The notes beneath the pieces are model-generated. The model saw nothing but the letters and a program-made list of their open reading frames with translations. It ran no database searches and was not told the DNA's origin. The position numbers were made by a program, and so were the translations under genes. Of a DNA stretch of 55,112 bases, positions 40,762-49,159 are shown one piece after another. Source of the stretch: Holtiella sp036655075 (lineage in GTDB: Bacteria > Bacillota > Clostridia > Lachnospirales > Cellulosilyticaceae); the NCBI RefSeq assembly GCF_036655075.1, contig NZ_JAVVQU010000018.1:1-55112 (forward strand). The letters are read 5' to 3'. Each line of letters opens with the position of its first letter. Position 1 is the first letter of the stretch.

Positions 40762-43722
40762 GTGGCAACATTCATAACGCAGGTAGATCGCATGCAAGTG
40801 AATTATGAGCAAGTTTTTGTGTATACTTTAAATGTAAGTTTTAATGGGATACAGGGGAATATACAATCTGCTAAGATAAAAGTGTTTGTACCAAATACAA
40901 TTCAATATACGCTAGATGATGTACAAGCGCCTGTCAAAGGTGTACTACAGGAGGCGGTAGAAGGTGGGACAAAAGTTATCTTTGACTTTGGTGCGATTGT
41001 AGACTTAGGTATAGCTGCAAGGTTATCAATGGGGTGCCAGTTTAAGTTAAGTACATTAAGTGGTGCAATATATAGCAGTGCACCAGAGCTATGGATTAAT
41101 AATAGCTTATATTTAATAGCTAACGTAAGTGCAGTCACTTTAAATGTACAGCCACAGTTTGAGGTGGAGAGTGTCATACTTTTGCCTACGGTAGCCCCCG
41201 CACCAGGTGGACAAATTTATTACAGATTTGAGCTTGTTAATTTGGGAGATAAGGGTGGCGAAGTAGAAAATGTTGTAATTACTTGCCCTATGCCAACAGG
41301 ATTAACACTAGATGATACTTTTCCTGTCAAGGGGAAGGATGTTTCATCGGCACCTTTTCAAGATACAAGTGCAGATGGGATAGAAGGTGTTATAGTCAAT
41401 AATCAATTGACTTTTACTATTCCAAGATACAGAGGAACAAATTATCAGGTGATGTACCGTGTATTATTAAGTCCTACGTTACTAGTAGGCACAGAGTTAG
41501 TCACTATAATTAATTGGACAGCTCATGAGATAGAGCAACTATCAGATACACATAAAATAACATTAGCAGCACCTATCTATACAGTAACTATCAGTAAGTA
41601 TGGACCAGACTACTCAATGCCAAATCAGCCAATAAGTTACGAACTTTATCTTGTTAATGATGGCAATCAACCCTTGATAAATGTAAATATTATAGATGAA
41701 TTACCTACGGAAGTAGAGTATAACCAGTTCCAAACAGGTACTTTCTATTATGGGATTATTGACTGTCACATTAATGGGCAGTATACGATAGCGTATACAA
41801 CCTTAAAGGGTTTAAGTGGTATACTTGGGCCCTATAGCACAGAGATCAATAACACAGTTAGGATCAATACCTTTATTACATCAGGAGATGCAATTGAAAC
41901 ACTTAGTTGGCAGTTGGCAGCGTTAGGGATAGGTGTTAGGCAACAAATACCACCCCAAATCAATGGTGTTGTAAAATCAGATGTAGCTGTAGGAACAAGT
42001 ATATTCAATCATTTTTACTTGAGTTGGGTGACAGCAGGTGGAACACAGTCTAGAGTGAGTAATCAGACGACTATAGTAAATGATTTTTGTGTACTACAGC
42101 CAGAATTTAGCCAAGTGTCACCTAATACATCCCTTATACCTGGTCGGATTGTGCGCTATAGAATGCAAGTAAATTGTAGAAGGTCACGATTAAACAATCC
42201 TATTATTGCACTATTATTGCCTGCAACATTAGAATATGTGGGAAATACAACAGTGTCATATGCAGATTATTTTCCAAATAAAAATACACCTAGGACACCT
42301 CCTGTAACAGTCATTCCTAATTTTAAAAACACAGGACTAACCTTAGTCAAATTTACCTATAGTGGTAGGTATAGCTTTGATTTTAGTCAGAAATTCATGA
42401 TTACAATTGAGCTAGATGTAAAAGTGAAGATAGGTGCCATAGGCTTGCTAACGGTTAATTTTTTACTTAATAATGTCTCCAATACAGGGATTATTCCTTC
42501 AGGTGTAGATATTTATAGAGATCGCAATGACATTGCTCAGACGGGCAATAATAATCAACTTTATGCTCAAAGTGCAAGTGTATCTAATGAAATTCTTTTC
42601 TTTGCAGGTACAGCTTCAGATAAAAAGGTGAAAGGGGCCTTGGACACCGTTTATGTGGAAGAACCCTTAGTTGGTCACACAGCAGAAGGTGGGTTGATAG
42701 AATACTTACTTACTATTAGCAACATAGGGAATACAGATTTACTATCAGTAGAAGTGGTAGATATACTCCCTCATATAGGAGATACAGGCGTTATAGAAGT
42801 AGAAGAAGCAAGGTTAAGTGAATTTGTTTTTTATAATATTAATGAGATTGCAGCAACGATTGCACCACTAGATATAGGCCAAATAGAGCCAGTAATTTTG
42901 GTGGAATACTCAAAAAGCTATGACCCAGCACGTTTTGATAAGGCATTTAAAATGATCGGAACGGTAGATGACTGGACAACGCAATTACCCCCAGTTGCCA
43001 CTGATTTAGCCGCTTTTAAGGTGTCTACAGGTAATATAATTTTGAAACCTAATCAAACATTAACAGTGAAAGTACAAGGAATAACTCCTGTAGGTGTTCT
43101 GCCTGAAAAGATTGCTTGGAACTCTTTTGCAGCTAGAGTAAGCTACAAAGATTTTAATGGTAGTAGACAATATTTATTGGCGGTTGAGCCTGAAAAAGTA
43201 GGGGTAGAAGTTGTTAATCTTCCTCCAGGAGTAGGACAGATAGGTGGACTTGTATGGATAGACACGAATAGAGATGGTATGCATGTTTTGGGAGAAGCGG
43301 GAGTAAATGATATCCCCGTTGTCTTATATAATGAAGAAGGGCGTTCAATCCAAGCGACTTTTACGACACCTAGTGCATCAGGTGTCGATGGCTATTATCT
43401 ATTTAATAATTTACCATATGGTAACTATTATGTACGCTTTATTATAAATGAGCCTGAATATAGATTTACTCTAATGCAACCACAGGCTCAAAATGGTAGT
43501 AAAGTGGACCCTAAGACGGGCTTGAGCCCACTCATTAGGATAAATGACCTAACACCAAGAGATACTCTGATTTACGCAGGTATTATCGAAAGAAACATGG
43601 AAGAAAGAGTAGACGTCGCATTGCTTATTAACAATGAAGCCCATAAAATAATGAAAAATGTATTATATAATCAGCTGCTTCTAAGTATGAAATTAGAAGA
43701 GAGTATATCTTTATTTGTCTAG
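40762..43722 (+). CDS. DUF11 / SdrD_B protein with C-terminal SIALEE/NAE-like module
   Basis: A 986-residue protein starting with GTG at 40762 after AGGAGGAG. After an N-terminal beta domain (1-130), several DUF11-type units follow near 135, 272, 450 and 630 (QIYYRFELVNLGDKGGEVEN; ISYELYLVNDGNQPLINVNI; IEYLLTISNIGNTDLLSVEV). An SdrD_B-type unit occupies about 823-935 (GGLVWIDTNRDGMHVLGEAG; VDGYYLFNNLPYGNYYVRF). The last 45 residues, ERVDVALLINNEAHKIMKNV and LLLSMKLEESI, match the C-terminal half of the helical module in the 46522-48458 proteins. No signal peptide. Its end overlaps the convergent glycosyltransferase by 12 bases. Likely a long surface fibre docked by its C-terminal helices. Confidence 0.83.
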   Translation: MATFITQVDRMQVNYEQVFVYTLNVSFNGIQGNIQSAKIKVFVPNTIQYTLDDVQAPVKGVLQEAVEGGTKVIFDFGAIVDLGIAARLSMGCQFKLSTLSGAIYSSAPELWINNSLYLIANVSAVTLNVQPQFEVESVILLPTVAPAPGGQIYYRFELVNLGDKGGEVENVVITCPMPTGLTLDDTFPVKGKDVSSAPFQDTSADGIEGVIVNNQLTFTIPRYRGTNYQVMYRVLLSPTLLVGTELVTIINWTAHEIEQLSDTHKITLAAPIYTVTISKYGPDYSMPNQPISYELYLVNDGNQPLINVNIIDELPTEVEYNQFQTGTFYYGIIDCHINGQYTIAYTTLKGLSGILGPYSTEINNTVRINTFITSGDAIETLSWQLAALGIGVRQQIPPQINGVVKSDVAVGTSIFNHFYLSWVTAGGTQSRVSNQTTIVNDFCVLQPEFSQVSPNTSLIPGRIVRYRMQVNCRRSRLNNPIIALLLPATLEYVGNTTVSYADYFPNKNTPRTPPVTVIPNFKNTGLTLVKFTYSGRYSFDFSQKFMITIELDVKVKIGAIGLLTVNFLLNNVSNTGIIPSGVDIYRDRNDIAQTGNNNQLYAQSASVSNEILFFAGTASDKKVKGALDTVYVEEPLVGHTAEGGLIEYLLTISNIGNTDLLSVEVVDILPHIGDTGVIEVEEARLSEFVFYNINEIAATIAPLDIGQIEPVILVEYSKSYDPARFDKAFKMIGTVDDWTTQLPPVATDLAAFKVSTGNIILKPNQTLTVKVQGITPVGVLPEKIAWNSFAARVSYKDFNGSRQYLLAVEPEKVGVEVVNLPPGVGQIGGLVWIDTNRDGMHVLGEAGVNDIPVVLYNEEGRSIQATFTTPSASGVDGYYLFNNLPYGNYYVRFIINEPEYRFTLMQPQAQNGSKVDPKTGLSPLIRINDLTPRDTLIYAGIIERNMEERVDVALLINNEAHKIMKNVLYNQLLLSMKLEESISLFV

Positions 43723-45012
43723 ACGAAGGGCACTCTGTAGGAGTGGTTTTAACTGATGATGCCAAATCCATTCAGGTTGATAGTGAAGGCGAACTTGAGT
43801 TTTTGCATAAAGTGCAGTATCTTGTTTAAAGGCTTCTAAGATAAAGGGGATATGTGCTTCATAGTAATGACTTTCACAAGGGGTATACTGCTCAAATAAA
43901 TCATGTTCTAATCCTCTAGCGTGCCAACGCATAAAATAAGCATGCAATTTTGTCCCGAGCTCATACAGAGCGGGGACATTTTCATTTAAGATAAGAAAGT
44001 TTCCCCGGCTAGCAGCTTCTAAGACAGTCAGACCAAAAGACTCAGAAAAGGAAGGACAGATAAAGAGATTAGAGAGGGTAAATAAATCTAGCACACCTTG
44101 GCGGGGGAATCCGTCAGGAAAGCCACAATCAGAAGTAAAGTGAATAGAGGACTCAGGGAGTCCACAGGTGATGCCAGATTCAATAATTTGTGATTTGTAA
44201 GTTAAAGGATCAATGTCTAAACTATTAAAATCGCAAAAAATGATGGTAACACTTTGCCCTGTGACCTTATGAATACTGCCAGCTAATGCAGCTACTTTTT
44301 CAAACTGCTTACTAGGTGTCAAACGGCCAGGATATACAATAAGGAAGTCAGCATCGAGTAAAGGAACAGCTAGATGAAGTTGTTGCACTTCAGAACATAA
44401 GAAAGACAAAGGAGATAGGCTATTATACACGACACGGCAATAGGCTTCAGGTAGATTATACTGCTGAGCTAAAAGAGGGAGACCAGAGTAAGTAGGGTAG
44501 GCAAATAGTGTACGTGGCATAGGCATGAAGCGTCCCTTCATACAAGTAGCTAACTCAGCAGGAGGAACAATAGGCAGTGAGTGTGTAAAGGCAATAAAAC
44601 GTAGATGGGGTAACTTAGGTTCAGCAAGACGAAGGGCAATATTATGGATGTAATGCCAACCTTGATAAAGAATATCATGTAGAATACAAAGATCTACATC
44701 GAGTAAGGCACGAACAAAGTCTTGGGCAATGACAGATGCTTCCTGGGAGAAAGAGTCATGAAGGGGGAGCGTTGTAGTCGAATAGTCATGCCAAATGATA
44801 GGTGCATCATCTATATGGTTAACAATAGGCACCCATTCTATACGAGGGTCTAAGTACACACCAAATCGAGGGGCATTTAGACAATTTTCGCTAACGAGTA
44901 ATTTGACTGAAATTTGGTGTTCAAGAAGCATCTCTAGCTGTTCAGCTACAACTGTTACAAGAGAGTAGGTAGGATTTAAACCATTAAACATCGTTAATAA
45001 AGCAACTTTCAT
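43711..45012 (-). CDS. GT4-type glycosyltransferase (paralogue 1)
   Basis: A 433-residue protein with the GT-B fold pattern. The N-terminal part opens MKVALLTMFNGLNPTYSLVT and contains CILHDILYQGWHYIHNIALR; the C-terminal nucleotide-sugar site contains LIVYPGRLTPSKQFEKVAAL and the family signature CPSFSESFGLTVLEAASRGN with LNENVPAL. It is a close paralogue of 45146-46459, placed divergently with a 133-base gap. The composition is Leu/His/Pro/Ser-rich with far fewer lysines than its paralogue, reflecting its strand. It probably adds sugars to spore-surface proteins such as the neighbouring 40762 product; donor and acceptor are unknown. Confidence 0.87.
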   Translation of the reverse strand: MKVALLTMFNGLNPTYSLVTVVAEQLEMLLEHQISVKLLVSENCLNAPRFGVYLDPRIEWVPIVNHIDDAPIIWHDYSTTTLPLHDSFSQEASVIAQDFVRALLDVDLCILHDILYQGWHYIHNIALRLAEPKLPHLRFIAFTHSLPIVPPAELATCMKGRFMPMPRTLFAYPTYSGLPLLAQQYNLPEAYCRVVYNSLSPLSFLCSEVQQLHLAVPLLDADFLIVYPGRLTPSKQFEKVAALAGSIHKVTGQSVTIIFCDFNSLDIDPLTYKSQIIESGITCGLPESSIHFTSDCGFPDGFPRQGVLDLFTLSNLFICPSFSESFGLTVLEAASRGNFLILNENVPALYELGTKLHAYFMRWHARGLEHDLFEQYTPCESHYYEAHIPFILEAFKQDTALYAKTQVRLHYQPEWIWHHQLKPLLQSALRLDK

Positions 45013-45145
45013 AGGATAACCTCATTTAACATTCAAGCGTCTTTATACTATATGATAGAAAATGGGAAAACATTAGTGGGATGAAGAAAAACATTTGGGC
45101 ATATGTTTATAGAAGAGAATGTATAAGGATAGAAGGAGAAATCCA

Positions 45146-46459
45146 ATGATTGTAGCATTACTAACTATGTTTAAAACACTTAAAAGTTCTTATTCACTTG
45201 TGCATATTGTGGAAAATCAAATTCAGATGTTACTTACCCATAACTGTCAGGTGAGGATTTTAGTAAGTGAATCTTGTAGGGATGAAGAGCGGTTTGGGAG
45301 TTTTTTAGATGAGCGATTGGAATGGGTTAGGATTCCTAATACAATAGATGGCAAGGAGATTGTATGGCATGACTATAGTGATACTACTTTGCCATTACAT
45401 GAGGGATTCAAAAAGGAAGTAGAGATGACGAGCCAAGCCTATGTAGAGGTACTTCAAGATGTAGAAGTTTGTATTTTGCATGACATTTTATATCAGGGGA
45501 TGCACTATATGCATAACTGTGCACTAAGAAGTGCACAGGAGAAATTGCCTCACATAGGTTTTTTATCTTGGGTACACTCTTTTCCTTGCACGCCCCCACC
45601 GGAGTTGCCAGATACAATGAAGGGACGCTTTATGCCTATGGCGCATACACTGTTTGTGTTTCCAAGTTTAGCTGGAATAAGTGGATTAAGTCACCAATAC
45701 AGTATTGCAGAAGGTGAGTGTCGAGTTGTGTATCATAGCTATAGACAAGTGGAAGAGATGAGTGACGTTGTGCGGAGCCTACATGAAAAATATGATTTGT
45801 TATCACCTGATTTGTTGATTGTTTATCCTGCCAGATTAACACAGGGGAAGAAGCTAGACAAAGTAGCAGCTGTAGTAGGCGCCCTAAAAGCGGTAGGAGG
45901 GCTTAGCGTTAAACTGGTGTTTTGTGATTTTGTAGTGGGTGAGAGGAAACAGGCATTTGCTTATAGGGCATTTGTGAAGGAGGTTGCTGAGCAATATGGA
46001 TTAGAGTCAGATGAAGTTATTTTTACTTCAGAGGAGGGCTATGAGAAGGGAATAGAAAGAAAGGCAGTATTGGAGCTTTTTAAACTTTCTAATATATATA
46101 TTTGTCCGTCATTGTCAGAGTCTTTTGGTCTAACAGTAGGGGAAGCTGCTCAAGCAGGAAATTTTTTAATTCTTAACGAAAATGTGCCTGCTTTAAAAGA
46201 AATAGGTAGACGGCTAGGTGCCTATTTTATGAAGTGGGATGCCAGAGTGGAGGGGGCAACACAAAAGGAAAATTATCGTATTTCAGAACCAACCTATTAT
46301 GGAAAGCATGCTAAAGAAATTCTTAAATGTATTGAACAGGATAAGGTTTTGAAAGCTCAGACTCTAATAAGACAAAAATATAATAATCAATGGATTTGGT
46401 ATCATCAATTATACCCATTACTCGTAGAGGGGGTACATCTAGGAGAGAAAAGGAAATAA
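45146..46459 (+). CDS. GT4-type glycosyltransferase (paralogue 2)
   Basis: A 437-residue protein. An in-frame ATG at 45119 exists, but AGAAGGAGAA before ATG at 45146 and alignment with the paralogue (MIVALLTMFKTLKSSYSLVH) fix the start. Shared blocks are CILHDILYQGMHYMHNCALR, LLIVYPARLTQGKKLDKVAA and CPSLSESFGLTVGEAAQAGN, ending NQWIWYHQLYPLL. It has about twice as many lysines as paralogue 1. The gene lies next to two Thr-containing helical-module genes. I infer a role in glycosylating spore-surface proteins, since all surrounding genes are surface-type. Confidence 0.87.
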   Translation: MIVALLTMFKTLKSSYSLVHIVENQIQMLLTHNCQVRILVSESCRDEERFGSFLDERLEWVRIPNTIDGKEIVWHDYSDTTLPLHEGFKKEVEMTSQAYVEVLQDVEVCILHDILYQGMHYMHNCALRSAQEKLPHIGFLSWVHSFPCTPPPELPDTMKGRFMPMAHTLFVFPSLAGISGLSHQYSIAEGECRVVYHSYRQVEEMSDVVRSLHEKYDLLSPDLLIVYPARLTQGKKLDKVAAVVGALKAVGGLSVKLVFCDFVVGERKQAFAYRAFVKEVAEQYGLESDEVIFTSEEGYEKGIERKAVLELFKLSNIYICPSLSESFGLTVGEAAQAGNFLILNENVPALKEIGRRLGAYFMKWDARVEGATQKENYRISEPTYYGKHAKEILKCIEQDKVLKAQTLIRQKYNNQWIWYHQLYPLLVEGVHLGEKRK

Positions 46460-46468
46460 CAAACATCT

Positions 46469-46501
46469 AAAAAGAGACTGGCATGCACAGTCTCTTTTTT
46501 T
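46469..46501 (+). terminator. Rho-independent terminator
   Basis: AAAAAGAGACTG pairs with CAGTCTCTTTTT around GCATGCA, followed by T residues. Confidence 0.88.
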
Positions 46502-46521
46502 ATAATTTAATAGGTAAATCA

Positions 46522-46818
46522 TTAAACTAAGTCGATAGTATCTTCCAGTTTCATGCTAAGAAGCATTTGGTTTTTGATAACGTCACGAAGCATTTTTCCA
46601 GAAGATTTATTAACTGCTAAGATTTGGTCCATAGATGCAGCTACACCATGAGCTGTTTCTAATGTACCAAGGACAAATTGAATTTTTTCAGCTTCAGCAT
46701 TGACGATATGAGCAAGACTAAGTTCTTCCATACCGATAGAAGAAAGGATAATATTTACAGCATCGTCACGGGTTATGCCAACTTGGGGATTAATGTCTGG
46801 AATGTTTGGCATTGACAT
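46522..46818 (-). CDS. SIALEE/NAE-module protein (tandem paralogue)
   Basis: A 98-residue protein starting at ATG 46818 (MSMPNIPDINPQVGITRDDA) after AAAAAGGAGGAA; the longer frame to 46884 has no ribosome site. Blocks: SSIGMEELSLAHIVNAEAEK near residue 27, an ILAVNKSSGKMLRDVIKNQM segment and LLSMKLEDTIDLV at the end. It is nearly identical to the upstream gene 46911-47267 except that it lacks the poly-Thr tail and differs by an inserted Val-Ala. No promoter is visible in the 92-base gap, so it is probably read through from the sigma-K promoter at 47331-47304. Confidence 0.8.
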   Translation of the reverse strand: MSMPNIPDINPQVGITRDDAVNIILSSIGMEELSLAHIVNAEAEKIQFVLGTLETAHGVAASMDQILAVNKSSGKMLRDVIKNQMLLSMKLEDTIDLV

Positions 46819-46910
46819 AAAATGTGTTCCTCCTTTTTGGGGTTTAAGGGCGTGAACACCTATAAAAATATAGGCATTGGGCAAGAGACTAAATCATTTT
46901 AACAAAAATA

Positions 46911-47267
46911 TTATATAGTAGTAGTAGTTGTTGTAGTAGTAGTTGTAGTTGTAGTGCTAGTAGTTGTAATGCTTAAGGCAAGCTCTAAGGTGTCTTCCAT
47001 CTTCATACCAAGAAGCATTTGGTTTTTGATAACATCACGAAGCATTTTCCCAGAAGATTTGTTAACTGCTAAGATTTGTTCCATAGAAGCAGCACCATGA
47101 GCTGTTTCTAATGTGCCAAGAGCAAATTGAATTTTTTCAGCTTCAGCATTGACAATGTGAGCAAGACTGAGTTCTTCCATACCGATAGAAGAAAGGATGA
47201 TGTTGACGGCGTCGTCACGGGTTACGCCAACTTGTGGATTCAGATTGGGAATGTTTGGCATTGACAT
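46911..47267 (-). CDS. SIALEE/NAE-module protein with poly-threonine tail
   Basis: A 118-residue protein. Residues 1-98 match the tandem paralogue (MSMPNIPNLNPQVGVTRDDA; GMEELSLAHIVNAEAEKIQF). The C-terminus is a run of threonines with one Ser and a final Ile, about 18 residues, encoded by ACT/ACA triplets. Such a tail is a natural O-glycosylation target, and two glycosyltransferase genes lie within 3.5 kb. TAGGAGGAATTTACCTT precedes ATG and a full sigma-K promoter match lies 37 bases upstream. Confidence 0.82.
   Translation of the reverse strand: MSMPNIPNLNPQVGVTRDDAVNIILSSIGMEELSLAHIVNAEAEKIQFALGTLETAHGAASMEQILAVNKSSGKMLRDVIKNQMLLGMKMEDTLELALSITTTSTTTTTTTTTTTTTI
46914..46966 (-). repeat. 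Trinucleotide microsatellite encoding poly-Thr
   Basis: A run of AGT/TGT triplets on the plus strand (ACT/ACA on the coding strand) at the 3' end of the helical-module gene. Slippage would change tail length in frame. Confidence 0.85.
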
Positions 47268-47303
47268 AAGGTAAATTCCTCCTAAATATTTTTACTTCCA
47301 AGA

Positions 47304-47331
47304 TATGATATGTTTTAAAAAAAATAAAAGT
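47304..47331 (-). promoter_or_regulatory. Sigma-K-type promoter
   Basis: Minus strand AC, 17 bases, CATATCATA, a full match to the sigma-K pattern, 37 bases before the 47267 start. Confidence 0.7.
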
Positions 47332-47352
47332 GACAAAATGCATAGAATTGGA

Positions 47353-48285
47353 TTATAGATTATGCATGTAATCAGAAATTTGGGTTTGAATAGAGAGAAG
47401 CTTGACAATGACTTGATTAATTTGTGCCTGTTGATTTGCAATATTGGGGTCGGATTGTGTATGGTCATGGAGTTCGGTAAGGCTTGCTAGTACATTAGGT
47501 ACAAGTGACTTAAAATGGGTATGGAGGGCGATAAAGGTTTGATATAATTCAGCAAGGGTATTGTTGATGATTGTTTCATCGTTGATATAAGCATTTCTCC
47601 TTTTTTCTAAGTCTTCTCTAAGTTTCAAAAAATGAGCCTTTTGACCATTCCAATCTACTGATAGCGATTTGTTGGATTGCATTTTATTGACAGATTCTGT
47701 AAAAGAAAGAATATCTGCACGAAGTTGCTCACTAATAGGAGAAAATTGATCTAAGGTAGCTAGGATGGAGTTGGTTTTAGAGACTAAAAGTGTATACTGT
47801 TTAAAAAGGTCTTGAAGGGGGGACGGAGAGTCTTCTGAAAAAAATTCTGGTAATAGTTTTTGACAAGTAGATAAAAATAAAACTTGTTGTTTCATAGTGT
47901 CTATAGCAGGAGTATCCTTGAATGACTCAAGAGTAGGTGGTACCTCATCAAAGGTTGTGTTGAGTAGTTGTGTGCATAAAACAATATGTTCAGAAAGTAA
48001 AACCTTTGAATCTTTCAACTTTGATGTAGCTACTTGATAAGAAGCAATGTAGTTTTCTAATTCTATTGCAATAGGAGAGAGTTGAGTAGAGGTAAGTTGT
48101 GAATTATAAGCTAATTTATTTAGACGTTCGCCTGTTTCATGAGTTAAGGGAATGCTAATAAGTGTTGTAGCAAGGGTATAAAGTGGGGGGTGAAACAGAA
48201 TAGGATCTGAAGGCTTTTCTGTAGGAGCAGGTTCTGTAATCGTTTTTGAATTACGTTTATTAAAAAAATTACTAATTTTTCCCAT
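47353..48285 (-). CDS. Predicted coiled-coil hypothetical protein
   Basis: A 310-residue, almost entirely helical protein without cysteine clusters, membrane segments or a signal peptide. It begins MGKISNFFNKRNSKTITEP, followed by long amphipathic helices with regular Leu/Ile spacing (LSPIAIELENYIASYQVATS; LREDLEKRRNAY; a C-terminal helix INQVIVKLLSIQTQ). I recognise no family. The ribosome site AAAGGAGTTC precedes ATG. It stands between surface-module genes and divergently from 48458, so it may be an assembly helper of the same system; this is position-based only. Confidence 0.65.
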   Translation of the reverse strand: MGKISNFFNKRNSKTITEPAPTEKPSDPILFHPPLYTLATTLISIPLTHETGERLNKLAYNSQLTSTQLSPIAIELENYIASYQVATSKLKDSKVLLSEHIVLCTQLLNTTFDEVPPTLESFKDTPAIDTMKQQVLFLSTCQKLLPEFFSEDSPSPLQDLFKQYTLLVSKTNSILATLDQFSPISEQLRADILSFTESVNKMQSNKSLSVDWNGQKAHFLKLREDLEKRRNAYINDETIINNTLAELYQTFIALHTHFKSLVPNVLASLTELHDHTQSDPNIANQQAQINQVIVKLLSIQTQISDYMHNL

Positions 48286-48393
48286 GTATAGAACTCCTTT
48301 CTTTGTAAAAATAAAACATAAGTAAATTCAGTCACTTATAATATATGAAAGCTCTTTGATAAAAGAAACATAAACTTTTATAAAAACTAAGTC

Positions 48394-48421
48394 ACATAAG
48401 AAGGGATAAATACATACTTTA
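48394..48421 (+). promoter_or_regulatory. Sigma-K-type promoter
   Basis: AC, 17 bases, CATACTTTA, a full match to the sigma-K pattern, 36 bases before the 48458 start. Confidence 0.7.
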
Positions 48422-48457
48422 TTAATAAGTAAAATTTTCCATATGGGAGTGAGTTAT

Positions 48458-49099
48458 ATGGGAATGCCTCAAATACCAGAGGGTAAAAATAGACCTGATT
48501 TTGATGAAACGATGATAGATCTTTTAGAATCTGTTGCACTTGAAGAAATGGCACTTTCCCATATTGTGAATGCAGAAGGTGAGAAATTACAAGAAGTCAT
48601 GAGACAGTACAGTGAAACATGTATTGGTTTTTGCCAAGTACAGGATGCATGCAAGAGCTCACAAAGTATGATGCAGAGTGTCATTATGAAAGAGTGGTTG
48701 TTACTCAATAAACTGAATATTATTATGGATGTTAAGCGGAGCATGGAGCCTTATTCTCAGCGAACGAGTAGCTGTTCAGAAAAAGGCTGTACATGTAAGT
48801 GGGATGAAAATAGGATATGTAAGGGATGCAAGTGCTGTGAATCTTGTAGTACATGCACCGAAGAATGCTACCAAAATTTTATTAGAAATAGATGTAACGG
48901 GAGAAACTTTTATGAAGATAACAGTAGAGACGGTTCTTTAGGAACAAATAACAAAGCGTATGATCAGAATAGATATGGAAATCACTATGTAGAACCTACT
49001 TGTAGAAATAATAACTATTATGAAAAAGGCTGTACGGAAGGAAGGGATAGGAGTAGTAGCAATGGACTTCGTTATGACAGATGGGATGATAGAAAGTGA
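48458..49099 (+). CDS. SIALEE/NAE-module protein with Cys/Asn/Arg-rich tail
   Basis: A 213-residue protein. ATG at 48458 (MGMPQIPEGKNRPDF) is preferred over 48443, because GGGAGTGAG lies at proper distance and the paralogue at 702-974 also begins MGMP. Residues about 20-85 are the helical module (LLESVALEEMALSHIVNAEG, then a short WLLLNKLNI helix). Residues about 100-145 hold a cysteine cluster (CTCKWDENRICKGCKCCESC) and the rest is Asn/Arg/Tyr/Gly-rich and disordered. This is typical of cross-linked coat or exosporium proteins. A full sigma-K promoter match precedes it. Confidence 0.8.
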   Translation: MGMPQIPEGKNRPDFDETMIDLLESVALEEMALSHIVNAEGEKLQEVMRQYSETCIGFCQVQDACKSSQSMMQSVIMKEWLLLNKLNIIMDVKRSMEPYSQRTSSCSEKGCTCKWDENRICKGCKCCESCSTCTEECYQNFIRNRCNGRNFYEDNSRDGSLGTNNKAYDQNRYGNHYVEPTCRNNNYYEKGCTEGRDRSSSNGLRYDRWDDRK

Positions 49100-49111
49100 G
49101 TAGGGTACTTA

Positions 49112-49159
49112 AAATATAAAAGTAGGTTGCCTTTTTTGAGGTAACCTACTTTTATATTT
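49112..49159. terminator. Bidirectional rho-independent terminator
   Basis: A 17-base stem, AAATATAAAAGTAGGTT with its complement at 49143-49159, shared by the convergent genes on either side; the right arm reaches the GNAT stop codon. Confidence 0.85.
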
